Shown here: positions 25,489 through 25,583 of the stretch, piece by piece
Layout: each line of letters begins with the position of its first letter
How positions within the stretch are numbered: the stretch's first letter is position 1
Assembly: GCA_051648405.1 (NCBI GenBank)
Contig: JBOFFC010000004.1
Span: 1-25,583, forward strand
From: JBOFFC01 sp051648405
GTDB lineage: Bacteria > Planctomycetota > Planctomycetia > Pirellulales > Lacipirellulaceae
Reading direction: 5' to 3'
DNA length: 25,583 nt
The notes under the pieces: generated by a model
Seen by the model: the letters and a program-made list of their open reading frames with translations, nothing else
Databases searched by the model: none
What the model was told of the DNA's origin: nothing
Translations under genes and position numbers: made by a program

Positions 25489-25583
25489 ATGTTGAATCAT
25501 GCCACGGTCGCGTTTGTGCCCGCCCTGGACGTCTCGTCGCGCCGCGATGCGCGTCTCGACGCCCCGGTTCAACGGTCGATCCC
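25489..25583 (+). CDS. Start of an unidentified gene (partial, cut by window end)
   Basis: From the ATG at 25489 the frame stays open to the end and reads MLNHATVAFVPALDVSSRRD followed by ARLDAPVQRS. GGGGAG lies just upstream but only 2 nt from the ATG, so a start a few codons later is possible. With 31 residues I cannot assign a family. Confidence 0.4.
   Translation, partial: MLNHATVAFVPALDVSSRRDARLDAPVQRSI

Overview
The window is a GC-rich stretch (roughly two thirds G+C) of a planctomycete chromosome, most likely from the order Pirellulales. The pointers are an exported subtilase whose N-terminus carries a variant of the planctomycete LEPR-XLL sorting motif, a tyrosine recombinase of the type common in planctomycete mobile elements, a DDQVHFREPG-type dihydroorotase, and a layout of unrelated single genes that alternate strand with convergent ends only 11-25 nt apart. 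The family placement is inference from protein features, not from a database search.

Layout. 1-8400: a RuvB-like AAA+ helicase (+), a DinB-like protein (-), a very large exported protein of unknown function with an undecapeptide helical repeat and an IPT/TIG-like domain (+), a small exported protein (-), a membrane-anchored GGDEF protein with a degraded active site but an intact c-di-GMP I-site (-), and a tiny membrane protein just upstream of it (-). 8538-8733: tRNA-Asp(GUC) with a clear promoter and an intrinsic terminator. 8678-11770: a decayed integrative element beside that tRNA. It holds the N- and C-terminal remnants of one tyrosine recombinase, separated by a DUF2441-like gene broken at a T7 run, then a small HTH regulator overlapping a DUF3800 gene and expressed from a promoter that predicts a leaderless mRNA, and remnants of small ORFs including a zinc-ribbon one. 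11770-12183: a repeat-dense spacer.

12184-16951: an ABC-F ATPase (Uup), then a Wzx/MATE-like flippase followed by a GT4 glycosyltransferase, probably surface polysaccharide or lipid-linked glycan export. 16963-20412: the exported subtilase (-), with PPC-like domains and nine tandem 46-residue repeats. 20798-25026 (+): dihydroorotase (pyrC), a Crp/Fnr regulator, a membrane protein with an HC2-type zinc finger translationally coupled to a short-chain dehydrogenase, and MiaE. The window ends inside the first codons of another + strand gene.

The structure beyond genes is mostly dispersed repeats. A 28-nt pyrimidine-rich repeat occurs three times, twice exactly 4 nt before a GTG start codon. A second family (core GGCGCTNACGCTNC) occurs four times. 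Further structure includes tandem TGACCCTTGG units and several perfect hairpins. The best candidates for something undescribed are the HTH/DUF3800 cassette with its DUF2441-like neighbour inside the tRNA-Asp element, the start-codon-proximal 28-nt repeat, and the I-site-only GGDEF protein.
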